A stretch of DNA of 64,000 bases from Mycolicibacterium vinylchloridicum (GTDB taxonomy: Bacteria; Actinomycetota; Actinomycetes; Mycobacteriales; Mycobacteriaceae): positions 21,265-85,264 of the forward strand of contig NZ_JACBJQ010000028.1 of assembly GCF_013404075.1 (NCBI RefSeq), read 5' to 3'. Every line of letters begins with the position of its first letter. Positions within the stretch are counted from its first letter, which is position 1. A program made the position numbers and the translations under genes. Below, piece by piece: positions 49,422 to 58,814 of this stretch. Below the pieces are notes generated by a model. It did no database searches. It worked only from the letters and a program-made list of their open reading frames with translations, and was not told where the DNA came from.

Positions 49422-51116
49422 TTATCCCAGGATCGCTCGCGCAGCGCGCTCCGCGATCAGCATGACCGGCGCGTTGGTGTTGCCGGACGTGATCGTGGGC
49501 ATCGCCGAAGCGTCGGCAACTCGAAGGCCGGCGACGCGATACACCCGGCAGTCAGTGTCGAGTACCGTGGCCGTCGACTGCGGAAGACCTTGTGTGTCAA
49601 AGGCTCCCATCGCACAGGTGCCCACCGGGTGGAAGATGGTGGTACCGAGTTCCCGGGCTGCCTTCTCCAGGTCGTTGTCGCTCACCAGTTGCGGGCCGGG
49701 AAGCAACTCTTCCGGACAGTAGCGGGCCAGGGGAGACGCCGCCATGATCTGCCTGGTCATCCGGAGACCGCGAATGGCGACGTGACGATCCGCGTCGGTG
49801 GACAGGTAGTTGCACAGGATCTTTGGGTTGGTCAGCGGATCCGGACTCGACATCCGCACATGACCCCGCGAGGTGGGGCGCAGATTGCAGACCGAGGGAG
49901 TGATTGCCCCGAACGGATGCAGCGGTTCGCCGAACTTGGGCAAGGACAGGGGTTGCACGTGCCATTCCATATCGGGACTGGCCAGCGCGGGATCGCTCTT
50001 GGCGAAAGCTCCCAGTGTGGAGGGCGGCATCGTCATCGGACCTGAGCGCAAGAGCAGATATTGCAGGCCCATGCCGCCGCGGGTGATCCAATTCCGGTAC
50101 AGCGTGTTGACGGTCCGGGCGCCGCGTACCCGATAGACCGTTCGCAGCTGCAGATGGTCCTGGAGGTTTTCACCAACGCCGGGCAGATCGACGGCCACCG
50201 GTACGTCGTGCCGGGTGAGCAGCTCGGCCGGGCCCAGCCCCGAAACCTGCATGAGATGTGGCGAGCCAATCGCTCCGGCAGTCAGGATGACCTCCCGGTG
50301 AGCACGCACGTCGACGATGCGGCCTTCCCTGAGTAACTGCACACCGGTGGCGCGGTGCGCAGCCGTGGTCCAGGCACCGCGACGTTGACCTTCGTGGACC
50401 TGGTCGTCCATCAGCAGCCGCAAGGCCTGGGTGCGGGTGTAGACGGTGAGATTGGGCCGGTGGGCAATGGGATGCAGGAAAGCGTCGGCCATCGACCATC
50501 GACGACCACGCCGTTGGTTGACGTGGAAGTAGGCACTGCCGGAGTTGTCGCCCCGGTTGAACTCGTCGATCGGGGCGATACCCACCTGAGCAGCGGCGGC
50601 CTGCCAGGCGTCCAAGATTTTCCACCGCACCCGCGGCCGCTCGACGCGGATCTCGCCGCCGACACCGTGCCAGTCGTCCGCCCCGCCGAAATAGTCTTCC
50701 AATTGCTTGTAGATCGTCAGTGTCTCGCCCGGATCGTCCTGGCCACCCCAGAGCCATCTCTCGTCGCCGGTGGCCCGCGCCCAGAGGTCGTAATCGGAGG
50801 CCTGGCCGCGCATGTGGATCATGGCGTTGATCGACGAGCAGCCGCCGATCACACGGCCCCGCGCGTAGATGATGCTCCGGCCGCCAAGACCTGGGTCGGG
50901 CTCCGTCGTGAAACACCAGTCGGTGCGCGGGTTGGCAATCGTGTACAGATAGCCCACCGGCACCTTGATCCAGAACCAGTCGTCGTTGCCGCCGGCCTCG
51001 ACCAACAACACCCGGTGGTCAGGGTTGGCGCTGAGCCGATTGGCCAGCAGGCAGCCTGCACTGCCCGCTCCCACGATGATGAAGTCGAACTCGGCGACGG
51101 GGTTGATATCCGGCAT
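49422..51116 (-). CDS. GMC-family FAD oxidoreductase (choline dehydrogenase-like)
   Basis: A 564-residue flavoenzyme of normal GMC length. FAD-binding start: FDFIIVGAGSAGCLLANRLS; the second GMC signature is YARGRVIGGCSSINAMIHMRG near 85; a further one, AGAIGSPHLMQVSGLGP near 280, has the usual LMLSGIGP form. The C-terminal active site contains FHPVGTCAMG (His) and GNTNAPVMLIAERAARAIL (Asn). GMC enzymes oxidise alcohols such as choline or glucose. Electron acceptor unknown. I see no ribosome binding site before the ATG, so a leaderless transcript is possible. Confidence 0.93.
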   Translation of the reverse strand: MPDINPVAEFDFIIVGAGSAGCLLANRLSANPDHRVLLVEAGGNDDWFWIKVPVGYLYTIANPRTDWCFTTEPDPGLGGRSIIYARGRVIGGCSSINAMIHMRGQASDYDLWARATGDERWLWGGQDDPGETLTIYKQLEDYFGGADDWHGVGGEIRVERPRVRWKILDAWQAAAAQVGIAPIDEFNRGDNSGSAYFHVNQRRGRRWSMADAFLHPIAHRPNLTVYTRTQALRLLMDDQVHEGQRRGAWTTAAHRATGVQLLREGRIVDVRAHREVILTAGAIGSPHLMQVSGLGPAELLTRHDVPVAVDLPGVGENLQDHLQLRTVYRVRGARTVNTLYRNWITRGGMGLQYLLLRSGPMTMPPSTLGAFAKSDPALASPDMEWHVQPLSLPKFGEPLHPFGAITPSVCNLRPTSRGHVRMSSPDPLTNPKILCNYLSTDADRHVAIRGLRMTRQIMAASPLARYCPEELLPGPQLVSDNDLEKAARELGTTIFHPVGTCAMGAFDTQGLPQSTATVLDTDCRVYRVAGLRVADASAMPTITSGNTNAPVMLIAERAARAILG

Positions 51117-51356
51117 AGTCGGGAGAGACTAAACCGTCAAGGCGTCTAGTTGTCCGACTTGGCGGTCTCAGCAGCTGCGGGCTCGCCTGACCAACTTGCG
51201 GTCCCATCCACTCAGTTATTCACTGGATGCGGGGTGTCTGCATTTAAGTTGTTCTGATGGGCGAGCCCACTCCCAGATAATCGTCAGGAAACGTTCAGGC
51301 GGATCTCTTCCGCGGGATCGCGGGGTGCGGCTGAGCGCGAACGCAGAGGTGTGCGC
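51117..51356. other. Intergenic region between divergent genes
   Basis: These 240 bases separate the GMC oxidoreductase (minus) from the LuxR-family ATPase (plus). They are GC-poorer near 51205-51270. No gene or clear operator is seen; promoters for both genes are presumably here. Confidence 0.4.
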
Positions 51357-54215
51357 ATGGCAGCCGTCAAACGCGACGAGGCGGCGCGGCGTGCTCTGTC
51401 CCGCATCGAGTTTCCCTTGCGCGGTCGATCCGATGAACTCGTGGTGGTCGACGATGTGATCGCCCGGTTGAAGAACGGGACCGGTTCCTTGCTGTTGGTG
51501 GAGGGGCCGCCGGGGATCGGCAAGTCTCGCCTTCTTTCTGAGATAGGCGCAAAGGCGCTGTCGTGCGAGGTTCGCCCTCTCCTTGGAAAAGCGTTCGAGG
51601 ATCAGCAGGCAGCGCCGTTCGCACTGCTCTTTGCTATCTTCCTCGGCGCCGAACCCCCGATCGGTGACGTTGAGGCGATGAGGAGGCTCAGCACCGGACC
51701 AGATCACCACTACTGGCTGGTCAGCGAAATGCACTCAGCGATCGCATCCGCAGCGGTGGCGACGCCACTTCTGGTGCTCGTCGATGACGTCCAGTGGGCA
51801 GATGCCGGAACCTTGATGGCTTTTCGGGCCCTGATGAATGATCTGGCGTCCTCGCCGATCGCGTGGGTCCTGACAGCGAGGTCCGGGGAAAAAGCTCCGA
51901 TGGTCCGAGACGCCACCGAGGCGATGATGACGGCGTGGGGGCCGGACGCGCGGCGGCTTCGACTGGACGCTCTCGGCGCGAACGCCGTCGCGGACATCGT
52001 GCGCGACGTGCTGCGTGCCGACCTCGACGACAATCTATTACGACTGACGTCGATGGCGCGCGGCAATCCTTTTCTGTTACTGGAGCTCACGCAGGGGCTT
52101 GAGGAAGAAGGCCGCATCCGAGTCGACCGCGGCAGAGCCTCGACGGAAGGGGAGCGCGTGCCCCGGCGACTCACCGACACCATGGTGCAGCGTCTCGATC
52201 GGCTCTCGCCGGCCACGCGCCAGCTTGTTCACGTGGCGGCGGTGCTCCCGGATCATTTCTCGGCGAGCTTGTTGGGCAGGATGGTTAAGCGGCATCCTTC
52301 CAGCCTCATTGAGTTCGTCGGAGAGGCGGTACGTGCCGATCTTCTCAGCGAGGCGGGTGACCGTCTGCGCTTCAAACATGACTTGGTGCGGCATGCCGCT
52401 CGCGATGCGGTTCCCGCCGCGGTGCGCCGTGCGCTCGAACGCGAGTCGGTCGAGGTACTGCTCGACGCCGGCGCGACGGCCGAGGAGGTCGCGCCGCAGC
52501 TCGCGCGCAGTGCTGACATCGGTGACGACAAAGCCGTCGCCATACTGCTGACGGCGGTGGAATCGTTGTCCAGGACCGATCCGTCACGCGCTGCGGACAT
52601 GAGCTGCCATGCGATGAAGCTGATCCGCTCCGATGCCTCCCAGCGTAATAGTGTTGTTGCACAATCGATCTGGCTTTTGAACCGGGCGCAGCGCTACGAC
52701 GAAGCGAGACAACTGTTTGACGACTCCCTTACCACAGAGCTATCCGACGAGTGTGAAGCCCGGATACGCCTGAGCATGTCGAAGCTTTCCGATCGCGTCG
52801 CAGGGCAGCGCGCGGAAGAAAATGTGCAGTCGCTCGCTCTCCCTGGAATCACACCGGAGATGCGCGCGCAGCATCTTGGCTGGCTGGCATACAACGTCAT
52901 GATGGACGGCCAGACCGATCGCGCACGGTCCGCGGCCATCGAAGCGCAGGAAGCGTCGTCGACTGATGCCAGTGTCGGGGTGTTGGCGGGCTTGACGCTG
53001 GCCAATGTGGAGTGTGCCGCCGGATTCGGATCACGAAGCCTCGCGACCCTCGCGGACGTGCGCAGCCGGATTCGGGCCAGCGATGGCGGCACTGCCGTTG
53101 CGCATCTGGCGAACTTCCATTACGCGAGCATCACTCTGACGCTTGGGCGATTCGACGAAGCGACACAAGCGATCACCCGCGGCGTCGATGCGGCCCGTCG
53201 GGGCGAAGACACCGTCATCGCGCAGAACTTCGTGCACCTGGCGGCGATTCGCGCGGTAATCCACGGCAGGCTGGATGAGGCGCGGAGCACGGTGGAGTCG
53301 CTGCCCGACGGTGTCCGGTTCATGAACAACGGCGTGTCGGGCCTCATCCACGTGTCGGTGCTCTCTGAGCTGGCTGCCCGTACCGAAGACCGAAACTTGG
53401 CCAGGATCGCCGGTCTCGCCGCCGAGTACCTGATGGATCGCGGGCCGGCCCGTCGCCGGGCCGCCTGCGGCGCACAGGCTTTCATCGCCTGGCAACATGG
53501 CGACGCCGCCCGCGCTGCACATGCCCTCGAACAGGGAGGCGAGCTGCTCGGCACTCCTCTGCTCGCCCTCGATCTTGACCGCACCGTGTTGGCGGCTCGG
53601 ATTGCCGCAGGTGCGAACCACGGTCCACTGCACGACCTCGTGACGTCGGCGATCCAGATCTTGGACCGCGACCGCGACGCGGCACCGCTGTTCGCCGCAG
53701 TGTCAGCGCATGCTCGAGGGCTGCTCGACGACGACACCGCCAGCCTCGGCGCAGCAGCCGACGCGTATGCGGGATGTGAGCGCCCATTGCTCTTCGCAGC
53801 CGCATCGGAGGACCTCGCCCTGGCGCTCCACGAGAACGGCGACGCGCAACGCGCCGTGGCTCATCTGTCCGACGCTTTTGACACGTTCAGTCAGGCGCAG
53901 AGCAAGGCGGACGCTCGTCGCGTCGGACGTGCGCTGGCCGATCTCGGCGTGCATCGTCGAATCGTTCGCATGCGCGAAACCACCGGATGGGCCAGCCTGA
54001 CCAGGATGGAATGGCGCGTCGTGGAGCTCGTCGCGGAAGGGGCAACCAACCGCGAGGTCGCCGAGTATTTGTCGTTGTCACCGCATACCGTGAACACTCA
54101 CCTGCGAAACGTGTTCGCCAAATTGGGGATTCGATCACGCGAACATCTGCGGCGCAAATTTTGGGAGACAGAGCCGACCGGCGGCGGCGACTCCGAAACC
54201 GCGCCGCCCCGGTGA
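51357..54215 (+). CDS. LuxR-family large ATP-binding transcriptional regulator
   Basis: About 952 residues (from the ATG at 51357, eight bases after GAGG; the GTG six bases earlier also fits). Domain order: Walker A at about 46-58 (VEGPPGIGKSRLLSE), Walker B-like LLVLVDDVQWADA near 140 and the rest of a STAND/AAA ATPase; then tetratricopeptide-like helices for about 500 residues; and a C-terminal LuxR helix-turn-helix (ASLTRMEWRVVELVAEGATNREVAEYLSLSPHTVNTHL and KLGIRSREHL). This is a MalT-type LAL regulator. The gene is convergent with the aldo/keto reductase (stops 17 bases apart). Target genes unknown. Confidence 0.93.
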   Translation: MAAVKRDEAARRALSRIEFPLRGRSDELVVVDDVIARLKNGTGSLLLVEGPPGIGKSRLLSEIGAKALSCEVRPLLGKAFEDQQAAPFALLFAIFLGAEPPIGDVEAMRRLSTGPDHHYWLVSEMHSAIASAAVATPLLVLVDDVQWADAGTLMAFRALMNDLASSPIAWVLTARSGEKAPMVRDATEAMMTAWGPDARRLRLDALGANAVADIVRDVLRADLDDNLLRLTSMARGNPFLLLELTQGLEEEGRIRVDRGRASTEGERVPRRLTDTMVQRLDRLSPATRQLVHVAAVLPDHFSASLLGRMVKRHPSSLIEFVGEAVRADLLSEAGDRLRFKHDLVRHAARDAVPAAVRRALERESVEVLLDAGATAEEVAPQLARSADIGDDKAVAILLTAVESLSRTDPSRAADMSCHAMKLIRSDASQRNSVVAQSIWLLNRAQRYDEARQLFDDSLTTELSDECEARIRLSMSKLSDRVAGQRAEENVQSLALPGITPEMRAQHLGWLAYNVMMDGQTDRARSAAIEAQEASSTDASVGVLAGLTLANVECAAGFGSRSLATLADVRSRIRASDGGTAVAHLANFHYASITLTLGRFDEATQAITRGVDAARRGEDTVIAQNFVHLAAIRAVIHGRLDEARSTVESLPDGVRFMNNGVSGLIHVSVLSELAARTEDRNLARIAGLAAEYLMDRGPARRRAACGAQAFIAWQHGDAARAAHALEQGGELLGTPLLALDLDRTVLAARIAAGANHGPLHDLVTSAIQILDRDRDAAPLFAAVSAHARGLLDDDTASLGAAADAYAGCERPLLFAAASEDLALALHENGDAQRAVAHLSDAFDTFSQAQSKADARRVGRALADLGVHRRIVRMRETTGWASLTRMEWRVVELVAEGATNREVAEYLSLSPHTVNTHLRNVFAKLGIRSREHLRRKFWETEPTGGGDSETAPPR

Positions 54216-54232
54216 CCTGGGTCGCATTCGGG

Positions 54233-55258
54233 CTACAAGCTCGATGTCTCGCGCCATAGGTCGATTCCGCCCTCCTGCGCGTACTGATCGATTTCCGCCA
54301 GCTCGCCGGAAGTGAAGTCCAACCGATTCAGTGAATTCAGCGAGTCATCGAGCTGTTCGACTGTCCGCGCGCCGATCAGGGCGGAGGTGACTCCCGCGTC
54401 ACGCAGGACCCAGGCGATCGCCATCTGCGCCAGCGATTGACCTCGGCGTCGCGCAATGTCTGCCAGCGCGCGCACCCGGCGAAGATTGTCCTCGGACAGG
54501 AATTCCGCGCTGAAGGAGCTCCGTTCGGAGGCGCGGGCCGTTGACGGCGTGCTGTCGATGTATCTGTCGGTGAGCAGACCCTGCGCAAGCGCAGAGAATC
54601 CGATGCAACCCACTCCCAGTTCGCCCAGTGTGTCGAGCAAGCCGGCTTCGATGTGCCGATTGAACATCGAGTACGACGGTTGATGAATCAGCAGGCGCAC
54701 GCCCTCGGATCGAAGCAGTTCGGCCGCGCGGCGCGTGCGCTCTGGGCTGAACGAGGAGACGCCGACATAGAGCGCCTTGCCGTGGCGAACGATGTCCGCC
54801 ATCGCGGCCATCGTCTCCTCCATCGGGTCGTCTGGCCAGGGGCGGTGGGCGTAGAAGATGTCGACGTAATCCACGCCGAGCCTGTCAAGGGTTTGATCGA
54901 TCGACGCGATGAGGTGCTTGCGGGAGGCTCCAATCCCATATGGCCCCGGCCACATTTCGTATCCGGCTTTGGAGGAGATGATCAGCTCGTCGCGGTGCGC
55001 CGAGAAGTCCGTCCGCATCATTCTGCCGAGATTGACCTCAGCGCTGCCGCCCGGCGGTCCATACATGTTGGCGCAATCGAAGTGGGTCACGCCGCGATCG
55101 AAGGCGTGCCGCAGCACTGCCCGCCCGTCCTCGAAAGCATTCACACCACCGAAGTTCTGCCAGAGACCCAACGAGATCAGTGGCAGACGCAGCGCGCTGT
55201 CCCCGCATCGACGGAATCGGTTTTGATGGTATCGATTTGGCTCAGGACAGTAAGTCAC
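54233..55258 (-). CDS. Aldo/keto reductase
   Basis: A 341-residue TIM-barrel reductase from a GTG start (complement of 55256-55258), eight bases after GGAG; a longer frame upstream lacks homology. Elements: LPLISLGLWQNFGGV, RHAFDRGVTHFDCANMYGPPGGSAEVNLG (Asp and Tyr of the active site), ELIISSKAGY (Lys), VDIFYAHRPWPDDPMEETM (His-type region), YVGVSSFSPE and CIGFSALAQGLLT. The pattern is YghZ-like (L-glyceraldehyde 3-phosphate reductase group). It is the last gene of a seven-gene minus-strand run and would reduce aldehydes with NADPH. Confidence 0.9.
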   Translation of the reverse strand: MTYCPEPNRYHQNRFRRCGDSALRLPLISLGLWQNFGGVNAFEDGRAVLRHAFDRGVTHFDCANMYGPPGGSAEVNLGRMMRTDFSAHRDELIISSKAGYEMWPGPYGIGASRKHLIASIDQTLDRLGVDYVDIFYAHRPWPDDPMEETMAAMADIVRHGKALYVGVSSFSPERTRRAAELLRSEGVRLLIHQPSYSMFNRHIEAGLLDTLGELGVGCIGFSALAQGLLTDRYIDSTPSTARASERSSFSAEFLSEDNLRRVRALADIARRRGQSLAQMAIAWVLRDAGVTSALIGARTVEQLDDSLNSLNRLDFTSGELAEIDQYAQEGGIDLWRETSSL

Positions 55259-55298
55259 GATGGTGTCTCCAACATCTTGAGGCGATGTGGTATCTGAA

Positions 55299-56318
55299 TC
55301 AGGCGTGTGCGTCGACGGGAAGGGGAGCCAGTGGAGACACGAGGTTGTTGGCCCGCAGCGCGTGCCAGAAATCGTCAGGCACGTGGGTGGCCAGCGCCGT
55401 GTGGTCCTCCATGATCCGTTCCGGTCTGCTGGCACCTGGAATCGCCGCAGCTACTGCGGGATGGGCCAACGAGAATTGCAGTGCGGCAGCCTTGATCGGG
55501 ATGTCGAACTTCGCGGTGAGATCACGGATCTTGGCGACTCTCGCCACGATGTCAGCAGGGGCTCGCTGATAGTCGAAGTGGTCCCCGCCGGCAAGGATTC
55601 CCGAGCTGTAGGGGCCACCTACCACGATGTCGACGCCTGACTCTTGTGCTGCCGGCATCACCCGCTGCAGGGCGTGCTCGTGGTCGAGAAGTGTGTAGCG
55701 TCCAGCCAGCAAGCTGGCATCGGGTTTCGGCTCTGAAAGTCCCAGGGCCAGCTCGATCGGCTCAGCGCGGTTCACACCGAGTCCCCACGCCTCGATGACA
55801 CCTTCGTCTCGCAGTTCGGACAGGGCGCGAAACGCACCGGTTCGAGCCGCTTCGAAGGCTGCCAACCATGAATCGCCGTGGAAATCCTCGGCGATGTCGT
55901 GTACCCACACGAAGTCCAGTCGGTCGACACCGAGTCTGGACATGCTGTCGGCGATCGACTTGAGGGTGCCGTCGCGCGAGTAGTCGTAGACCCATGCGTT
56001 GGGCCGTCCGTTGGCGAAAATGTCCTCCTCGTCTACGTGCTGGGACGTACTGGTATCCGGTATGTCGAGGATGATGCGGCCGACCTTGGTGCTGAGGACA
56101 TAGTCGTCGCGCTCATACCGGGCGAGTTCACGCCCCAGACGCATCTCCGAGAGCCCTGCGCCATAGAACGGTGCGGTATCGAAGAATCGGGTGCCTGCTT
56201 GCCATGCAGCATCGACTGTCGCCGAAGCCTCGTCCTCCGGGATGTCTCGAAACATGTTGCCCAGTGGTGCTGATCCGAATCCGAGGGGACCGTTCTTCAG
56301 ATGGTCTCGCACGCTCAT
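55299..56318 (-). CDS. Aldo/keto reductase (D-threo-aldose/galactose dehydrogenase type)
   Basis: A 339-residue protein. Elements: LGFGSAPLGNMFRDIPEDEA, VDAAWQAGTRFFDTAPFYGAGLSEMRLG (Asp and Tyr), YVLSTKVGRI (Lys), RLDFVWVHDIAEDF (His), IEAWGLGVNRAEP, then GGPYSSGILAGG and AIPGASRPERIMED near the C-terminus. It resembles D-threo-aldose 1-dehydrogenases more than the YghZ-like protein beside it. It is 40 bases upstream of that gene in the same run, so both reductases are probably co-expressed. Confidence 0.9.
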   Translation of the reverse strand: MSVRDHLKNGPLGFGSAPLGNMFRDIPEDEASATVDAAWQAGTRFFDTAPFYGAGLSEMRLGRELARYERDDYVLSTKVGRIILDIPDTSTSQHVDEEDIFANGRPNAWVYDYSRDGTLKSIADSMSRLGVDRLDFVWVHDIAEDFHGDSWLAAFEAARTGAFRALSELRDEGVIEAWGLGVNRAEPIELALGLSEPKPDASLLAGRYTLLDHEHALQRVMPAAQESGVDIVVGGPYSSGILAGGDHFDYQRAPADIVARVAKIRDLTAKFDIPIKAAALQFSLAHPAVAAAIPGASRPERIMEDHTALATHVPDDFWHALRANNLVSPLAPLPVDAHA

Positions 56319-56346
56319 GTTGGCTCCATTCCAAGCGTTCGAACGG

Positions 56347-57741
56347 TCAGTGTGTCGGGGATGCCGATTCGCCGATCCACACTGTCTTGACGTTCATGAA
56401 TTCCTTCATTCCGACGTCGGACAGTTCACGGCCGTAGCCGCTGCGCTTGATGCCGCCAAAAGGGATTTCGGGATAGCTGGCCGTATGGCCGTTGATGAAC
56501 GCCATGCCGGATTGGATGTCACGGATGAACGCCACGCGCTCGGATTCGTCCTCGCTCCAGAGATTCGAGCCGAGCCCGTACGGATGCTCATTGGCCAGAT
56601 CCACAGCCTCGGCGAGTGACGACACCGGGAAAACCTGGGCGACCGGGCCGAACACTTCCTCCCTGAACATGCGCATGTCGCGGGTCACGTCCGTGATCAC
56701 CGTCGGTGGAAAGAACCACCCGGCCCGCTCGAGTCTCGTGCCTCCGGCGAGCACGGTGGCTCCCTTGTCGACGGCGTCGTCCACATACGCCTCGACGTCA
56801 TCGCGGCCCGCCCTAGTTGCCAGCGGGCCGATATCGGTGCCCGGCTCCATGGGATCGCCGACCACCAGCTCTTTCATCTTCGTCACGAACGCTTCGAGAA
56901 ACGCGTGGTAGATGTCAGTGTGGATGAAGAAGCGTTTGGCATTTACGCAGGACTGCCCGTTGTTCAGTGTCCGCGCTGTGACGGCAACCTCGGCAGCCCG
57001 CTCGACGTCGGCCGACGGCATCACGATGAAGGGGTCAGATCCGCCGAGTTCGAGTACCACTCTTTTGATTTCGTCACCGGCGATCGCAGCGACCGACCGT
57101 CCCGCGGGCTCACTGCCGGTCAATGTGGCCGCCTTGACCCGTTCGTCACGAAGCACCTGCTCCACGGTTCCCGAGGAAATGAGGAGGGTCTGGAACACGT
57201 CGTCGGGGAAGCCCGCCTCGCGGAAGAGCTGCTCCATGTAGAGGGCGGTCTGCGGCACGTTGGAGGCGTGTTTGAGCAAGCCGACGTTGCCCGCAGTCAG
57301 GGCGGGTGCAGCGAATCGCATCGCCTGCCACAGAGGGAAATTCCATGGCATGACCGCCAGCACCACGCCGAGCGGTTGATAGGTGACGTACGTTCTTCGG
57401 GCGCCTACCGCGCTGTTGGCGCCGCCGACGTCACTCAAGAACTCCGCACCGCGTTTGGCATAGAACCGCAGCGCAGCAACACATTTGCCGACTTCATCTC
57501 CGGCCGACCGAAGGGTCTTGCCGATCTCGGTGGTGATCAGCTCGCCGACAGTGCCGGCATCGCGTTCGAGTACATCGGCCGCCGAGCTCAACCAGCCGGC
57601 CCGCTGCTCGATCGTGGTCCGACGATAGGAGGACGCTGCTGCGGCCGCTCGGGCGAGCTTGTCCTCGAGCTCTCCGGGCGAGAGCTCATCGAATGTCTTG
57701 AGGACCTCGCCGGTAACGGGATTGGTGGTCGCGATGGCCAT
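56347..57741 (-). CDS. NAD(P)-dependent aldehyde (succinate-semialdehyde-type) dehydrogenase
   Basis: A 464-residue aldehyde dehydrogenase. Motifs: VMPWNFPLWQAMRFAAPALTAGN, the NAD loop LTGSEPAGRSVAAIAG, catalytic Glu in RVVLELGGSDPFIV, and catalytic Cys in NNGQSCVNAKRF near 255. EEVFGPVAQVFPV and the C-terminal PEIPFGGIKRSGYGRELSDVG are conserved family segments. It is closest in layout to succinate-semialdehyde dehydrogenases. It oxidises aldehydes to acids. 28 bases downstream of it lies the second aldo/keto reductase gene, same strand. Confidence 0.94.
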   Translation of the reverse strand: MAIATTNPVTGEVLKTFDELSPGELEDKLARAAAAASSYRRTTIEQRAGWLSSAADVLERDAGTVGELITTEIGKTLRSAGDEVGKCVAALRFYAKRGAEFLSDVGGANSAVGARRTYVTYQPLGVVLAVMPWNFPLWQAMRFAAPALTAGNVGLLKHASNVPQTALYMEQLFREAGFPDDVFQTLLISSGTVEQVLRDERVKAATLTGSEPAGRSVAAIAGDEIKRVVLELGGSDPFIVMPSADVERAAEVAVTARTLNNGQSCVNAKRFFIHTDIYHAFLEAFVTKMKELVVGDPMEPGTDIGPLATRAGRDDVEAYVDDAVDKGATVLAGGTRLERAGWFFPPTVITDVTRDMRMFREEVFGPVAQVFPVSSLAEAVDLANEHPYGLGSNLWSEDESERVAFIRDIQSGMAFINGHTASYPEIPFGGIKRSGYGRELSDVGMKEFMNVKTVWIGESASPTH

Positions 57742-57777
57742 GATCGAACTCCTGTCCTGAGTAGTCGAATGTCGTGA

Positions 57778-58101
57778 TCAGCCGTTATCTAGGTCTGACT
57801 GTCCGACGTCAACGGCTTCGAGGAAGTGCACCTGCCGGTCGGTCAGTAGCGGACGTATCCGCTCGGCGACCAGCTCCTGATAGTGCGCCGATCTCGTATG
57901 GGCATCGAGTGCGGCCCGGTCGACATAGCGCTCCACCAGGACGAGTTGTGTTGGCCCGTCCACGCTTTCGAAGATCTCGTAACCGACGCAGCCCGGCTCG
58001 GCAAGTGATCGGGCCGCCAGGTCCCCGACGAGACCAAGGACTGCGGCACTTGATTCTGCCGACATCTGCCAATGCGCTATGACGACAACAGGTTTGGACA
58101 T
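57778..58101 (-). CDS. Antibiotic-biosynthesis/quinol monooxygenase-like (ABM) protein
   Basis: A 107-residue dimeric ferredoxin-like alpha-beta-barrel protein from the ATG on the complement of 58099-58101. Elements: VVVIAHWQMSAESSAAVLGLVGDLAARSLAEPGCVGYEIFESVDGP, LVLVERYVDRAALDAHTRSAHYQEL (His-rich region), which is the ABM pattern of YgiN-type quinol monooxygenases. Such proteins handle quinones. The gene is five bases downstream of the DJ-1-like gene and 36 before the aldehyde dehydrogenase. Confidence 0.88.
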   Translation of the reverse strand: MSKPVVVIAHWQMSAESSAAVLGLVGDLAARSLAEPGCVGYEIFESVDGPTQLVLVERYVDRAALDAHTRSAHYQELVAERIRPLLTDRQVHFLEAVDVGQSDLDNG

Positions 58102-58106
58102 TGAAC

Positions 58107-58784
58107 TCAGTGCCCGCTGCGTAGAGCGTCGACCAGCGCTTCCCCGACAAGGGTCCCCGACTGGGGGTTCTGTCCCGTGATCAGACGTCCGTCCACCACG
58201 AGCTTCGGCTGCCACGGATCTGTGGACTCGTAGAGTGCGCCTTCGTCGCGCAGCGCCTTCTCCAGGTCGAACGGCACGTCATCGGCGGCGTATCCGTCTT
58301 CTTCGGCGGCCGAGAAGGAGGTGAGTTTGCGCCCCTGGACCAGCGGCGTGCCGTCGTCGAGTGTCACACCCAGGAATGCGCACGGGCCGTGGCAGACGGC
58401 GCTGACGATCATGCCGGCGTCCCATGCCCTCTTCACCATTGCCTGGATGTGGGGGTTGCCCGTGATGTCGACCATGGGTCCCAATCCGCCTGGGATGAAG
58501 ACCGCGTCGTAATCCAACACATCGACCTCGGCCAAGTGGCGACTGCGGGAGAGCCGGCGGTAGGCCTTCGAATCGCGGAAACTGGTCTGCACCGGGTCGG
58601 TGGAATCGAATCCGTCTTCAGGCGGCTTACCGCCGGCCAGCGAGGTGAACTCGACCGCGACACCGGCGTGATCGAGTACGTCGAAGGGGTGGGCGATCTC
58701 GGGAAAGAAAAACCCTGTCTGCCGATTGTTGGGGCCGATCACGGCGGCGTTGGTCGCGACCACGAGAACGTAGGGGACGCTCAT
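58107..58784 (-). CDS. DJ-1/PfpI (Hsp31-like) protein, probable glyoxalase III or chaperone
   Basis: A 225-residue protein with the catalytic-type Cys131 in VSAVCHGPCAFLG, Glu29 in FFFPEIAHPF, and FIPGGLGPMVDI near 96. These are the Hsp31/DJ-1 Cys and Glu; a His follows the Cys directly (CHG). The family converts methylglyoxal to lactate without cofactor or repairs glycated molecules. It fits the aldehyde-detoxification context. The next gene downstream starts five bases later. Confidence 0.9.
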   Translation of the reverse strand: MSVPYVLVVATNAAVIGPNNRQTGFFFPEIAHPFDVLDHAGVAVEFTSLAGGKPPEDGFDSTDPVQTSFRDSKAYRRLSRSRHLAEVDVLDYDAVFIPGGLGPMVDITGNPHIQAMVKRAWDAGMIVSAVCHGPCAFLGVTLDDGTPLVQGRKLTSFSAAEEDGYAADDVPFDLEKALRDEGALYESTDPWQPKLVVDGRLITGQNPQSGTLVGEALVDALRSGH

Positions 58785-58814
58785 CGTTGTGCCTTCCTGT
58801 TGTCGGGAATGAAC

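Noticed and set aside
48942..50045. A 367-codon plus-strand frame opposite the exported Pro/Gly-rich and GMC genes
   Set aside because: Arg/Gly-rich product crossing two genes, without ribosome binding site or homology.
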